In this document: one piece after another, positions 43,024 to 54,234 of the stretch
Numbering within the stretch: the stretch's first letter is position 1
Layout: each line of letters opens with the position of its first letter
Source of the DNA: Desmodus rotundus
Lineage: Eukaryota > Chordata > Mammalia > Chiroptera > Phyllostomidae
Length of the DNA stretch: 64,000 nt
Reading direction: 5' to 3'
Assembly (NCBI RefSeq): GCF_022682495.2
Contig: NC_071394.1
Coordinates: 26,570,470-26,634,469 of the forward strand
Translations under genes and position numbers: made by a program
Notes under the pieces: generated by a model
Seen by the model: the letters and a program-made list of their open reading frames with translations, nothing else
Told to the model about the DNA's origin: nothing
Databases searched by the model: none

Positions 43024-43272
43024 CAGCAGTTCTCAAAGTACAGCTCCGGGAGTCCGTAAGATCCTCCCTTTGCAACTGCAGATCTGCGTGAATCTGGATT
43101 TTTTTCATACACCTCAACTAAAACAACTGGTCGTAACAGACTGAATGTAGAAGCAGATCTGAAAATCCAACTGTCTTCCAGTGAGCCAGACATTAAAGGG
43201 ATTTGCAAAAATGTCAATCACTGAGATTTTGTTTTGTTTTGGAAAATATTGGTACTGTTATTTATGATCATG
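43024..43272 (+). mobile_element. hAT-Charlie element fragment, hit by the mariner insertion
   Basis: CAGCAGTTCTCAAAGTACAG terminus, then GTAACAGACTGAATGTAGAA, GCAGATCTGAAAATCCAACT, GTCTTCCAGTGAGCCAGACA and TTAAAGGGATTTGCAAAAAT, a known mammalian Charlie-type sequence. The match stops at the TA where the mariner at 43275 begins, and its right half was not found downstream. Confidence 0.65.
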
Positions 43273-43274
43273 TA

Positions 43275-43692
43275 TTGGGTTGGCCAAAAAGTTCATCTAG
43301 TTTTTCTGTACGGTGGCTGAAGTTGTCTTAGTTGTCTTCATTAGAAACAATTTTGTTTGATTGTATTGTGACAGCTGTCATATCAGTGTGCATTTAAAAA
43401 ACCAAAATTGGTGAATTTTTGTGCAGTCATTTTAATATTGAGGATGGAAGAAGATAAGCAACATTTTTGGTATATTATGCTTTACTATTTCAAGAAAGGT
43501 AGAAACAACTGAAATGCAAAAACAGATTCGTGCTGTGATGGGAAAAGTGCTGTGACTGATCGAACATGTACAAAGTGGTTTGTGAAGTTTTTTGGTACTA
43601 ATGACATTTTGACCAAGTAATTCTCTGCTGTGGGGCTGCCTTATTCACTGGAAGATGTTTAGCAGCACCCTGGCCTCTGCCCACTAGAAGCC
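43275..43692 (+). mobile_element. Chimeric non-autonomous mariner element, copy B (right end lost)
   Basis: Terminus TTGGGTTGGCCAAAAAGTTC preceded by TA (43273-43274). 43275-43593 matches the mariner part of copy A (TGTATTGTGACAGCTGTCAT, AAAATTGGTGAATTTTTGTG). A transposase start is seen at 43444 (MEEDKQHFWYIMLYYFKKG) with an early stop after 22 codons. From about 43594, GGTACTAATGACATTTTGAC, CTGTGGGGCTGCCTTATTC, GATGTTTAGCAGCACCCTGG and CTGCCCACTAGAAGCC follow a MER20-like hAT sequence, the same switch as in copy A. The second mariner part and right terminus are missing. Confidence 0.8.
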
Positions 43693-43994
43693 CATGTGTC
43701 ACTACAGGACTCGCCCTTTCCTCTTCCTTCTCCCTCAGGTTAGTTCTGCATCTCAGGGTTTATGTGGTAGCCTGACGTCAGTGGGAAAAGCAAACTCCTC
43801 TTGGTTCTGGTTTGTCTTATGCTGGCCTCCACTGTCCTGTACTGGGTGGGGTGGGGATGCCCCCACTGTGGCCTCTAGTCCCGAATCCCTGGAGAGGCTC
43901 TCCCAGAACTTTTGCTTCCAGAAAGGTCCCTGTGCCAGCCAGAAGATTGCTCCTCCCCCGGTAGCTATGGTAATTCCTGATGATTTTACTGCTA

Positions 43995-45050
43995 ATTAAA
44001 TGATAGTTAATGTTTATTACACTGTTACTACAGACCACTGTCCATACTGGAGGCTTTTAAAATTTGATCGCAGCCTTGGGAACTGGCTAAATATGAATAC
44101 ATGGAAGAACAAGTAATACTAACTGAGAAAGACCTGCGGGAAGATGCTTTCGGAGAGCACCCCTTCTACCACTGCCTGGTGGCAGAAGTACCCGAGGAGC
44201 CCAGCACTGTGGGAGGACACATTTTGTTTCACCGTGTACTGTTTTACCTATGACCCATGGATTGGCAAACTCTTGTATCTTGAGGACTTCTTCAAAAGGA
44301 GTGATTGTAGAAGCTTTGGGCTAGGAGCAGAAATTCTGAAGAATCTAAGCCGGCTTGTGGTGAGGTGTCGAAGCAGCTGCATGTACTTCCTGACAGCGGA
44401 ATGGAATGAGCCTTCTGTCCACTTCTACAGAAAAAGGGGTGCTTCTGATCTGTCCAGCAAGGAGGGACGGAGACTCTTTCAGATGGACAGAGAATGCTTG
44501 CTAAAAATGGCAGCAGAGGAGTGAGGAGTGCTGGTGCAGACTACACCTTCCATTCTATTTTAGAAAAAGTTCTCAACTTACCTCGCTGTCTATCATGTCT
44601 GAGTGAAATAATAGAATGAGCCCCCATTCCAAAGCTGTATGACCAGTGGCATTGTTGCGTGTTTGAAATGAGGTCTCTTTAAGGTGGCAGTGTAGTTTGG
44701 AGTCAGATTTATTCTTGAAGATCTTTTGGTAAAAAACAGGGTGGTGTGGTCTTAATGTATATAAAAATAACTTCATTCTTGTGAGTCATTTAAATGTGTA
44801 CAATGTAAACACTGGTACTTAGAGTTTCTGTTTTGATTCTTTTTTTAATAAACTACCCTTTGATTTCAAAATAAAATAAAATTTGATCTTATTTGTCACA
44901 GTACCCTATGAAATAAATATTAATATTATCTCCACTTTACAGACAGGCTCAGAGAACATAAGTAATTTGCCTACATTAACAGCTAAGTAGCAGAGCTGGC
45001 TCTTGTGCCCAGATCTTGAGTCCAGTGTTCATGCTGTTAACCACTTACTC
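43995..45050 (-). repeat. MIR SINE split by the SAT1 retrocopy
   Basis: The left piece 43995-44058 (TAATGTTTATTACACTG, CATACTGGAGGCTTTTA) and the right piece 44889-45050 (TATCTCCACTTTACAGACAG, AAGTAATTTGCCTACATTA, GCTAAGTAGCAGAGCTGGC, GATCTTGAGTCCAGTG) together form one antisense MIR. Confidence 0.75.
44070..44877 (+). pseudogene. SAT1: Processed pseudogene of spermidine/spermine N1-acetyltransferase 1
   Basis: SAT1 is a cytosolic GNAT-family enzyme that acetylates spermidine and spermine in polyamine catabolism. The recognised coding match starts at 44080 (frame reading [19 protein letters not shown]), so roughly the first 24 codons of the parent are lost. It runs without introns to a stop at 44522-44524 after LLKMAAEE. 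Conserved stretches include [42 protein letters not shown] and [18 protein letters not shown]; the tyrosine of HFY, catalytic in the parent family, is kept. A net 5-base deletion near 44221-44236 shifts the frame, so the rest reads in another register and no full protein can be made. The SAT1 3' UTR follows, with AATAAA at 44847-44852 and an A-rich tail. AAAATTTGATC duplications at 44059-44069 and 44878-44888 show LINE-mediated insertion, into a MIR. The 10 bases at 44070-44079 do not match the parent well. Not expected to be functional. Confidence 0.93.
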
Positions 45051-45054
45051 TGCA

Positions 45055-46148
45055 CCCTCCTCCTGTGGGAGGCCCTGGAGACCTTCCTTCTCTCCACTCG
45101 GCTTAGAGGAGGCTTGTGTCCAGGGGCTGACAGTAAATAGTTGTGCATACTCCACTGTGCTGCAGTCAACTGCTTACTCCATCGGCCAGGGCAGATAGAG
45201 GAACCAGACCCAAACCCCGCCCTCCAGAAGCTCACACCAAGCTCTGCAGAATGATTGCTCTGAATCCTTCAGGACTGCCAGAGTGGGTGCTGTCTGACTT
45301 TTGAAAACAAAGCCACCACCATTGTTGCTTAGGGCCACCACGGCCATCGGTTAGGCCCAGCTAGGAGCCAAGGGGAAAGGCTGTGGTGACTCAGGCCCTA
45401 CACCCTTGAGGAGTCCCTGAGCCATCCCCAGAGGTACTGCCCTGCAGAGGGCACTTGAATCAGCTAAAGGTACCACAAGGCAGCAACAGAGACTGGAAGA
45501 GGGAAGGAGGCAAGAGGGAGGGGGAGGCTGGCAGAGTGCCCGCGGCAGACAAGATGCCTGACATTCCTGATGAAAGCTCTCCGAGATGCTGCCTCACAAA
45601 GACTTGCTCTGTGCTAAAAATGCCATGCAACTAGGAATCCTGTCTCCCTCCCCACGTTTTGCATCAATTTCGCCCAAAGGTCACCGGTTGTCAGAGAGAG
45701 CCCAGGTGGAAGGTGGGGTGGGAGGGATTCTAATAGGCTGATTTCATTTAGCTGGTTTGTGTTTATTTAAACAGAATAGGTCTAGAGTTCCAACGGGTGT
45801 CCAAATGGCAGTGAAATAAGTGTACCCTGTCATCCCAAAGTCGTAGCAGAGTTTAATGCAAACAGGATAGTTCCACATCTTCCAAAGGCAGTAGTGATCA
45901 CGGAAAGCAGAGGCAGTCAGGTACCTGGGATGGGGCTGGTGAAAGTGACCCCCAGAGTTCAGCAATCTGGTGCTCAAGGCTGGAGGGTCCACCTGATCTG
46001 TGCGGCTGCAGCAGAGCTTGGATAAAGCACGACGACAAGGGACGGGGGGCTGTCTCAGATCGTTGCAAACCCTCGTGCCATGCAGGGCTGTTAGGTTGCA
46101 GCAACAGAACGAGCTCTAGATGACTGAAGACAGGAGTGCCGTGGAATA
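45055..46148. other. Unannotated sequence
   Basis: About 1.1 kb without a recognised gene or repeat. G+C-rich on the left. Frames of 60-82 codons have no motif. Confidence 0.3.
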
Positions 46149-46151
46149 GCC

Positions 46152-46330
46152 TAGCATGGCACGCAGCCACGGGCCCAGGAAGGCTGTGAGTACGGCCCAA
46201 CACAAAATTTTAAATTTACTTAAAACCTTGTTTTTGCTCATCAGTTTTCATATTTGTGTATTTAATGTGTGGCCCAAGACAACTCTTCTTCCAGTGTGGC
46301 CCATAAACAGCAAAAGGTTGGACACCCCTG
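46152..46330 (-). mobile_element. MER1-like hAT-Charlie element fragment
   Basis: The plus strand reads CGGGCCCAGGAAGGCTGTGA, ACGGCCCAACACAAAATTTT, TGCTCATCAGTTTTCATATT, TGTGTGGCCCAAGACAACTC, TTCTTCCAGTGTGGCCC and AGGTTGGACACCCCTG, the complement of a MER1-type element down to its CAGGGGTGTCCAA terminus. The other terminus is eroded. Confidence 0.7.
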
Positions 46331-46334
46331 GCTA

Positions 46335-48940
46335 GAGAGTCACAGGAAAAGGCCTCAGCAGGGATCTTAGCTGGTGGCTCCAGAGATCCAGGGAGCAGCA
46401 AGTAAAGGGGCAGCTCTCTCCTTTGGGATGAATTGGTTTTGCCATTTTGGGTCCTTGTGTCACGTGGCTCAGGATCGAAATCCTATAGGGCAAGATTCCC
46501 ATTTGCTTCATTTGAATCCTGTGTTCACCTTTGGTTGGGAGTGGGGCGCCTTCATGACCGTGCCACCAGGCCTGCACACAGTGGATGGTAGGCAGTGTCT
46601 CGATGGAAACCGTACGGAGACACGGGTGCTGTGCAGGGGGTGTTGGCATGTGGATTTACTCGCCTGTGCTTTCTCTGGAGGGACACAGGTAGGCGCGCGG
46701 TGGAGTGAATTTTCTGCAGGATTGATCATTAGAATTAAGATTGAAAATATTAGAAATAGAGAAATTATGCGGGAGGCAAGGTCAGAAAGAGCAACGTGAA
46801 GGCACGTGTGAGGAGGAGGAAGTTGCTTCTCTTCCTACTCATTGCTCTTTGGAATTGCCGTGTACAATTTGGGGAAGATGCCCCAATTAGCTATCCCAAT
46901 GGAAGGCGCTAGTGCTAGCCACAAATAAAAGATAAATATGGAAGAAATAAAGGGAAAAGTAAACTTGGAGCCAAAGCATAAGAGCTAGCCTATATTTGGG
47001 TGTCTAAAGAAAAAAATTTCTTCAATCCTACATAGTCCCTTTATTCTTGTGTATATTTTTAAAGTACACATCTCTATGTAAGGAGAAAATAAAATTGAAG
47101 CTTCTAATAAAAAGTTATTTAAAAAATAAGATCATATCAGAGATCAAAATATTTAGAAAAATTACACACACGATGAATTAACAAGTCGAAGAAAGTGAGT
47201 AACAATCGCGGGAGAATAAGGAGGTGATTGTCGTGCTGAGACGCAGACCCGGAGACCAGCCTGGTCTAAGAGACTAAAACGCTGAAGCGAAAAAATCTGA
47301 GATCAAGACTAAAGGTCTACGATGCAACAGAGGCAGAAATGTCCTTGCATAGAAGAAGGCTGATGGCCTCTCCTGATTCATTCCCTCGACAAATAGGTAC
47401 CGACCTCCAGCTCTGTTCAAAATCTTGGACAGAGCTCTTGAAGAGGCATCGCCACCGTGCCAAGGCATCTACATTTACCACCACTTTACCCTCTCATGCT
47501 GAAACTCCGTAAAGGCCTAGCAACAAAGATATGGCAGCATAATGTTCAAGTTTACTTTTTTTTTCTGTTTAGCTGCTTGAATTCATCACTAGAAACAAAA
47601 CACAAATTTAGAAAGAGTGTGGAACTTCAAGATTTCATATCAATTTTTAAAAAATTTTTCTAATTACAAATCTCTTAAATCTCACCAATTCAGTTTAGTC
47701 TTTTAAAAGCAAAGATGGAATCTGTATTTAAAAGGCCATGTTTCTATCACAGTAATAAAACAGTTTTTTAAAAAATTATTTCACATATTACTTTACTCAG
47801 TTGGAAAAACATAACAAAACATGAAGCAGGTTCAGAATTCAGGATGATCTAGGCTAGTGTTGGGGGTTGTTTGGAGAGTAGGAATAGGGTAAAGAATTCT
47901 CTGGATTTTGTCCAGGTCAGATTCAGTTTAAACTTCAAAGAGAGAACAATATTGTTATTTGAGTTCAGTTTCAATTCAAATTAAAATATCAGTTTCCTAC
48001 TTTGGGTTTAGTTCAACTCCCTGCTGAGAGCTGAGAATGTCCTGCAGTGGAAGAAAAGATGCCAGAGCAATTATTTTTTAGCTCACTTTGTGACTGCCTG
48101 CCCCACTGTAAATTGAGTGCGGCCCATGGCTTTCAGATTCAAAGAGCACCGCGACACTGCGGAGCTCCTCCAGTCCCCAGAGCTCCTAGGGCCCTGAGAC
48201 GCAAGTGGACAGAGAGCCTTTGTGAGCTTATACTCCCCCCCACACAAGAGGCAGGAGGGACACCAGGGGCTGATGGGCCCTTGTGTGTGAGCTGGCCACG
48301 GGTGAGAAGGCTTAGAAAGTGGGAGGTAGGCTCTGGGGAAGCTAACACTTAGCGTGGAGGAGGCCGGAGGCATGAAATGGACTTGGCCCTCCACGAGATG
48401 GAAGGTCAGCACAGGCATGGAACTGCCTGTTTCTATTCTTCATCCATTCCTGGAGACCCTGACAAAGAAACTCTGTGTCCAGAGGGAAACTGACTCATGG
48501 GGGAAGGTCATGCTACAAAGAAGTGACACAGAAAGGGCAGTCAGGAGAAACACCTGCTCTTGTCTCCTTCCCCTGCCCCACTTGTGAACGTCCCCATCGC
48601 TACCTTGCTTAGAGGGGCGTGGCCTGGAGCTGCTGCCTGCCCACGCACCCACTCCCACAACTGTTTCTGCCACCAACCCCCACACCTGTCCCTGCCTCTG
48701 CCCAGCCCTGGTCACCCTGATTTCTTGTGGAGGCAGCTCAACCACCGCTCAAATGGTAACACATAAGCCCTTTCTCCACCCCACTTCCACCTTTAAAAAA
48801 GAAGTTTCAGAGACTTCTGGGAAAGTCTTTAAGCAACACTGGTAAAGGGATTTACATTATCATCCTGGATGCTATCGTGTAGTCTCTGCGCTGTTAAACC
48901 TGAGCATTTGCCTTCCATGCACTGCTTATGATCTTTTGCA
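46335..48940. other. Unannotated sequence
   Basis: About 2.6 kb with no recognised gene or named repeat. The plus-strand 141-codon frame (46374-46799) and the opposed frames near 48.0-48.7 kb have no motif. 47000-48000 is A/T-rich, while 48.05-48.75 kb is G+C-richer. Confidence 0.35.
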
Positions 48941-48945
48941 GGATT

Positions 48946-49035
48946 AAAAAAAAAAAAAAGACAAAAAATTGTTCCTCAGGTGTTGAGAGGATTAAATGAG
49001 ATGAAATACAGAAAAGTGCCTTAGGACCAAAAATC
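48946..49035 (+). repeat. A-run and MIR 3' fragment
   Basis: A run of about 13 A residues (48947-48959), then GAGAGGATTAAATGAGATG and AAATACAGAAAAGTGCCTTA, the 3' part of a sense MIR. Confidence 0.5.
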
Positions 49036-49149
49036 ACTGCAGGAACGCAAGACCACATTAAATAGTCTGAGCTTGTTGTAGCAGCCTGGAGTTATAAATA
49101 CTATATAATGTGTCACACGATTTTAAACTGCTTTAGCTTTATTGATAGT

Positions 49150-49300
49150 TCCAATCACACCATTGTTATTACTACCACTTCCTAGACACTTTACACACCT
49201 CAATTCAGTTAATTCTCCTAAGAATCCTATGAAGGCTCAATTCCTGTTTACAGAGAGGAAACTGGGAGGCTTAGTATTTGTTCAATAATCCATTCTCTTA
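49150..49300 (-). repeat. MIR SINE fragment
   Basis: CTAGACACTTTACACACCTC, AATTCTCCTAAGAATCCTAT, TTTACAGAGAGGAAACTGGG and GGCTTAGTATTTG fit an antisense MIR. Confidence 0.7.
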
Positions 49301-49529
49301 TCCCCTGATTTCAAATGCCACCTTCATCATAAAGTGAATTGCCGAATATACTAGACTCTTTCTAACTCTCTAATCTACTCCGCTGATTTCTTCTCAACTA
49401 TTTCTATCTTAATACCAAAGCCCTTTATTATGGCTTTATTTATTCTCTACTTTCCTACTTGATGTCATTACACCTTTTTAATCAAAAACATCTTGTTCTT
49501 TTTAAAAATAGATTTTCCCACATGAAGCC

Positions 49530-50808
49530 TGTATTTTACTTTTAGTTTGTTGTCTAGGAAATGAACACATGGCACTACATCCGAAGGCACAGGAGGGTAA
49601 ACAGTGAGCACAGAAGTCGCCCCCCCACATTCTGTCACTCAGCTGACCCTCGAAGGCAACCACCTGGTCTGACCAGCTTCACATCCGTTCTTCCAGAAGT
49701 AGTCCATACATACGAACTTTAAAATACGTTTATCAAGTTCTACCCCAAAAGTTCAATCAAAACGGTGATTAAGACTGAACTGAATTTATAGCTTAATTTG
49801 AGGAAAAATTCACATTAAACAATAACAAACCTCATTCGGTGGCTAGAATGTCTTTCCACTTCTTTTGGTCGTCTTCAATAAACTTTCACAATCTTAATCA
49901 TATCTTACATGTTTCTGATGTTATTTATACCTAAGTATTTTAGAGTTTTGAGTGTGTGGCAGTAATAATGGAATTCTGGTGTGTTGATTGTGTGTCTTTC
50001 TTAGGAATCCAATACTTTCTCATGTGACTTTCTTGCATTTCCCATCTGGGTGATGATATTGTTTACAAATAATGAGTTAATCCTTCCTTCCAATCTTTAT
50101 ATTACTCTTCTTGTACCAATTTTATTGATTTAGTAAGACTTTTAGTAAACCCCCAAATAGTAGCAGAGGTAAAAGATAATATTGTCTTTTCCCTGTTTTT
50201 GTGGGAAGACTACTTTAGACCACTAAATATGCCTGCTGTGTGTTCTAGTTGCTAAGTTTCCATCTATTGCACCTACTAGGAGTATTAATAGCAATGGGCA
50301 TTGAATTTAATCAAAAGCTTTTAAACATCTACTGAGAGTCTCAAACAGTTTTCTTCATTTAATCTACTAACATACTGAATTATATTAGTAGAGTTCCTGA
50401 TGTTGAATCACTTTTATATCCCTAAAATTGAACTTATTCGTCATAATGCATTATTTTAAAATTATTTTATTTAGCATTTTTGCATCTATGTTCATAAGAT
50501 TAGGATCTTAATTTTGATGCTAGTTTAAGAAGTCCGAATTTCTTTGCTAAGGAAAGCTGGGAACAATGAAGTTCTGATTAATTGTTTTACCACCTTTGAA
50601 AATGTTATCAGGGGTGGTCCAGTGATAAAAATTTATCTTCAGTGAATTGTCTGGGTTTCTTCTTTGCTCTTTATCACTAAATGTTTCTGACTTTGTCTAT
50701 TCCAGACAGTGTTTAATGATTTGTGGAGATACATGCCTGCAAAGTGTTTCCTTTTCTCTTTGTATTGGAAAGGATGCATCTTATATTGACTTGTAAAATT
50801 TTTAACTG
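49530..50808 (-). repeat. L1 LINE, antisense, 3' end joined to part of ORF2
   Basis: 49530-49725 reads like the complement of an old L1 3' end (CTCGAAGGCAACCACCTGGT, CGTTCTTCCAGAAGTAGTCC). 49730-50800 reads like antisense ORF2: TTTATCAAGTTCTACCCC, AATTTATAGCTTAATTTGAG, CACTTCTTTTGGTCGTCTTC, TAAGTATTTTAGAGTTTTGA, ACATACTGAATTATATTAG, TTTTGCATCTATGTTCATAA. Between them most of the expected 3' ORF2 is missing, so this is one internally deleted copy or two adjacent ones. Many stops; not coding. Confidence 0.75.
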
Positions 50809-50810
50809 GG

Positions 50811-51033
50811 GCCCTGACCGGTGTAGCTCAGTTGGTTGGGCATCATGCTGCAAAGCTAAACGTCGCTGGTTTGATTCCTGGGCAGGGCACATGCCTGGGT
50901 TGTGGGCCTGGCGTCCAGCTGGGGCCGCGCAAGAGGCAACCCAGCAATGTTTCTCTCACACATTGCTGTCTTTCTCTCCCTTTCTCCCTGCCTTCCCCTC
51001 TCTCTAAAAATAAATAAAATCTTTGAAAAAAGT
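50811..51033 (+). mobile_element. VES-type bat SINE, full length
   Basis: GCCCTGACCGGTGTAGCTCA head, GCTGGTTTGATTCCTGGGC B-box region, AGGGCACATGCCTGGGTTGT, CCAGCAATGTTTCTCTCACA, and a tail AAATAAATAAAATCTTTG. Imperfect flanking repeats TTTAACTGGG (50801-50810) and CTTAATTGGG (51035-51044) are a plausible target duplication. Inserted at the edge of the antisense L1. Confidence 0.9.
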
Positions 51034-51047
51034 TCTTAATTGGGAAG

Positions 51048-52540
51048 CAATCTATTTTAGGCAACTATTGTTTCTCTTATGCTTTCATGCCATGTTGTTT
51101 TGCACAAGACTGACTTGTTAAGGAATGTGAAACTATGTGGGTACCAACTCTGCTGGGAAAGAAGGTTCCCAGAGGCCCCTCCCTTGGACTGTTCCCAGAG
51201 TAAGACAATCTATGAGCATGGGCAGGGTGACCATGTCTGCTAGTTTTTCCAGGTGTTCTGTTTCATTGTGAAGCCACGGCAGCATTCATCCTTCGTTTTT
51301 CTAAAAATAAGGTCACTGCAGGCAGAGGAAGACAAACTCATCAAGTGTGCCAAAAGCCTAAGATATACTAAGAGGTTAAGTCCTCAAACAACCTTGACAA
51401 GAAAGGTGTCCGTTGGCCCAAGTGGACTCCTGCAAACAATCCTCCAGCGGCCACAGTGTCAGAGGTCACACAGTGTCTTCAGGATAACATGAGGCCACTG
51501 GTGGAGATAGCAGCAGATGTTCAGAGAACTTGTCTGACTCCCAGCTGTCAGTTTGGGGCTCCTGACTCCTGGACTTTGGGTTTTTAGTTCTGCTTGGGCA
51601 TGGTTCTTAATGCCTGTGCCTGCCTGCTAGTCGTCCCTCTATCCATTCTCCCCTTCTCTTCACAATGACAGGGGTTCGCTGAGTATGTAGCCACCCAGGC
51701 AAAGACTACGTTACGGGATATCTCGTGCAGCACAGAGGCCATATGACTAAAAGTTCCTCCCACGAGCCCATGAACAGAAGTTCTGTGGGCTACTCCGGGT
51801 CTCTCTCTTAAAACGATTAGGTGCACACTCAATTAGGTGCATTTTCTAGTTCCCTACACGTAGAAGCTAAAGGTGACCACAGGCCACAGATCATTCCTCT
51901 GGCTTTCATTCTCCTGTCATAAAGATACTAAGTTCTATACCTCTTCCAGGCTTCCTAACTGTAGGGGACAGTCACGCTTAGCAGGTGGGAACCAGGGACT
52001 ACGCATTTTAACTCCCACTGTTTGGGGACATATTCACTGTGCATTGGTGGGGGACAGGCCCCACTTCCCACCTGGGGAGCCCTAAAGATTTGTTATTCCT
52101 CACAGATGCACCTACCGGCTTCAAAGCAGGAGGCACAGAGACAGTTTGGCCTCAGCTGTTTAACATGTATTAGTTCAAAACAAGGAAGGGCCAAGAAATT
52201 AAGTAGTGTTGTGTAGCAGATATAACCAGACATAATGAAATAAAATTAAGGAGAAAAAAAATCTAAATTATAAACACGAGGTAAAATTCTAATATCAAGC
52301 TAGCTAGATTATTACAAAACATTTTAAGAATTCCAGTGGAGTTCCTGCTTCTCTGCAAGGCAGATTAAACAACACATTTTTAATTTTAATTATAGCAAGA
52401 AAACCTAAACGTTGGGTAAATCTTAAAAGATAGACTCCCTGGGTTGGCATGTTAGCAAAAACCTCCAACGGGAAATTACTTGCAGAGGTACAAGTTGAAA
52501 AATGTAAGTAGATAAAATACATTTACAAATCAATGAAGCA
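51048..52540. other. Unannotated sequence
   Basis: About 1.5 kb without a recognised gene or repeat. Frames of 64-82 codons have no motif. Confidence 0.3.
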
Positions 52541-52544
52541 CAAT

Positions 52545-54095
52545 TTTTAAAAGGTGCTAGAACAACTGAACACCCACACGCAAAAAAACCCCTACTCTAG
52601 ACACAGACCTTATACCCTTCATGAAAATTAATTCAAAATAGATCATAGACCTAAATATAAAATGCAGAACTATTAAATTCTTAAAAGATAACTTAGAAAA
52701 AACCCTAGATGATCTTGGATATGATGATGTCTTTTTATTTTTTTTAAGATTTTATTTATTTTTTAGAAAGAGGATAAGGGAGGGAAAAAGAGAGGGAGAG
52801 ACACGTCAACGTGTAGTTGCCTTTCCCACACTGCCCACTGGGAACCTGGCCCACAACCCCGGCCTGTGTACCGACTAAGAATCGAACCTAGCAGCCTTTT
52901 GGTTCAGAGGCCGGTACTCAACCTGCTGAGCCACACCAGCCAAGGCTGATGATGTATTTTTAGATACAACACCAAAGGCACAATCTATAAAAATAATAAT
53001 TGAGAAGCTGGACTTCATTAAAATTAAAAACTGCTCTCTGAAAGACACTGTCAAGAGAATAAGAAGAGCCACAGAATGGGTAAAAATAATTGCAAAACAA
53101 AAATGTGATAAAGGGCTGTTACCAAAATATACAAAGAACTCTTAAAACTCAACAATGAGAAAACAACCTGATTAAAAAGTATACCAAAGACCTTAATAGA
53201 TGCCTCACCAAAGATATTCAGATGGTAGATAAGCACATGAAAAGATTCTCTATATTATATGTCATCGGGGAAATGCAGATTCAAACAATGAGACACCACT
53301 ACACACCCATTAGAATGGCAAAAATCTGGAACACTGGCAACACTGAATGCTGGTGAGGATGTGGAGCAACAGGAACTCTCATCCACTGCTGGTGGGAATG
53401 CAAAATGGTACAGCCACTTGGGAAGACAGGTTGGCAGTTTCCTACAAAACTAAGCATACTCTTACCATGTGATCCAGCAATCACTCTCCTTGGTGTTTTC
53501 CCAAAGGAGTTAAAAACTTATGTCCACACAAAAAGCAGCATACAGATATTTACAGCAGCTTTATTCATAGTTGCCAAAATTTGAAAGCAACCAAGCTGTC
53601 CTTCAGTGCATGAATGGATAAACTGTGGTTCATCCAGGCAATGGATGTATTCATTGCTATTCATGTTCAGTGCTAAAAAGAAGTGAGCTATCAAGCCATG
53701 AAGAGACATAGAGGAAGCTTCAGTGCATATTACTAAGTGAAAGCAGCCAATGCGAAAGGCTGAATACTGTATGTTTAAAATTAAATGACATTCTAGAAGA
53801 GGCAAAACTGTGGAGACTGTAAGAAGGTCAGTGGTTGCCAGGGGTTGGAGAGAGAGAAGGAACAAATAGGCAGAGCACAGAGGACTTTTAGGGCAGGGAA
53901 ATTACTCCATATGATACTCTAATGGTGGCTACATGTCACTAAATATTTGTCCAAACCATGGAGTGTCCAACACAAAGCATGAACCCTAATGTAAGCTATG
54001 GACTTTGGGTGACTGTGGTGTGTCAGTGTAGGTTCATTGGTTGTAACAAATGTACCACTCTAGGGGCAGATGTTGGTAATGGGAGAGGCTGTGCA
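52545..54095 (+). repeat. L1 LINE, 3' part of ORF2 and 3' UTR, interrupted by a SINE
   Basis: Sense L1: AGAACAACTGAACACCCACA, AATAGATCATAGACCTAAAT, CACCAAAGGCACAATCTATA, GAGAAGCTGGACTTCATTAA, CCAAAATATACAAAGAACTC, ATGAGACACCACTACACACC, CATCCACTGCTGGTGGGAAT, TGATCCAGCAATCACTCTCC, TTTACAGCAGCTTTATTCAT and, in the UTR, GTCAGTGGTTGCCAGGGGTT. It lacks the 5' two thirds of a full element and has many stops. A VES SINE splits it at 52738-52947. The 3' part is the same family as the fragment at 23725-24150. Confidence 0.9.
52738..52947 (-). mobile_element. VES-type bat SINE with 15-bp target duplication
   Basis: The minus strand begins CCTTGGCTGGTGTGGCTCAG and includes TAGGTTCGATTCTTAG at the B box. 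The A/T tail lies at the low-coordinate end (about 52738-52765). GATGATGTCTTTTTA (52723-52737) and GATGATGTATTTTTA (52948-52962) differ by one base. Inserted into the L1. Confidence 0.92.
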
Positions 54096-54234
54096 AGTCT
54101 TTTTAAAAAAGAATGCAAAGGGCTGAAATGAGTAAGAACAGGCATTCTTGGAAAGTTCATTTAACAGGAAGGGCAGGAGAATGAGGCCCAAGTAGTACAT
54201 ACTCTCCGTTCCCACCAGCGCATCAGAGTCTTTG

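Noticed and set aside
43444..43510. Mariner transposase as an active gene
   Set aside because: The frame stops after 22 codons and the rest is replaced by hAT-derived sequence.
44144..44524. 126-codon frame as a functional acetyltransferase gene
   Set aside because: It starts out of register with SAT1, whose true frame is shifted by a 5-base deletion and lacks the N-terminus. It is part of a processed pseudogene.
53080..54095. L1 ORF2 as an active coding region
   Set aside because: 5' two thirds missing and many stops on the coding strand.
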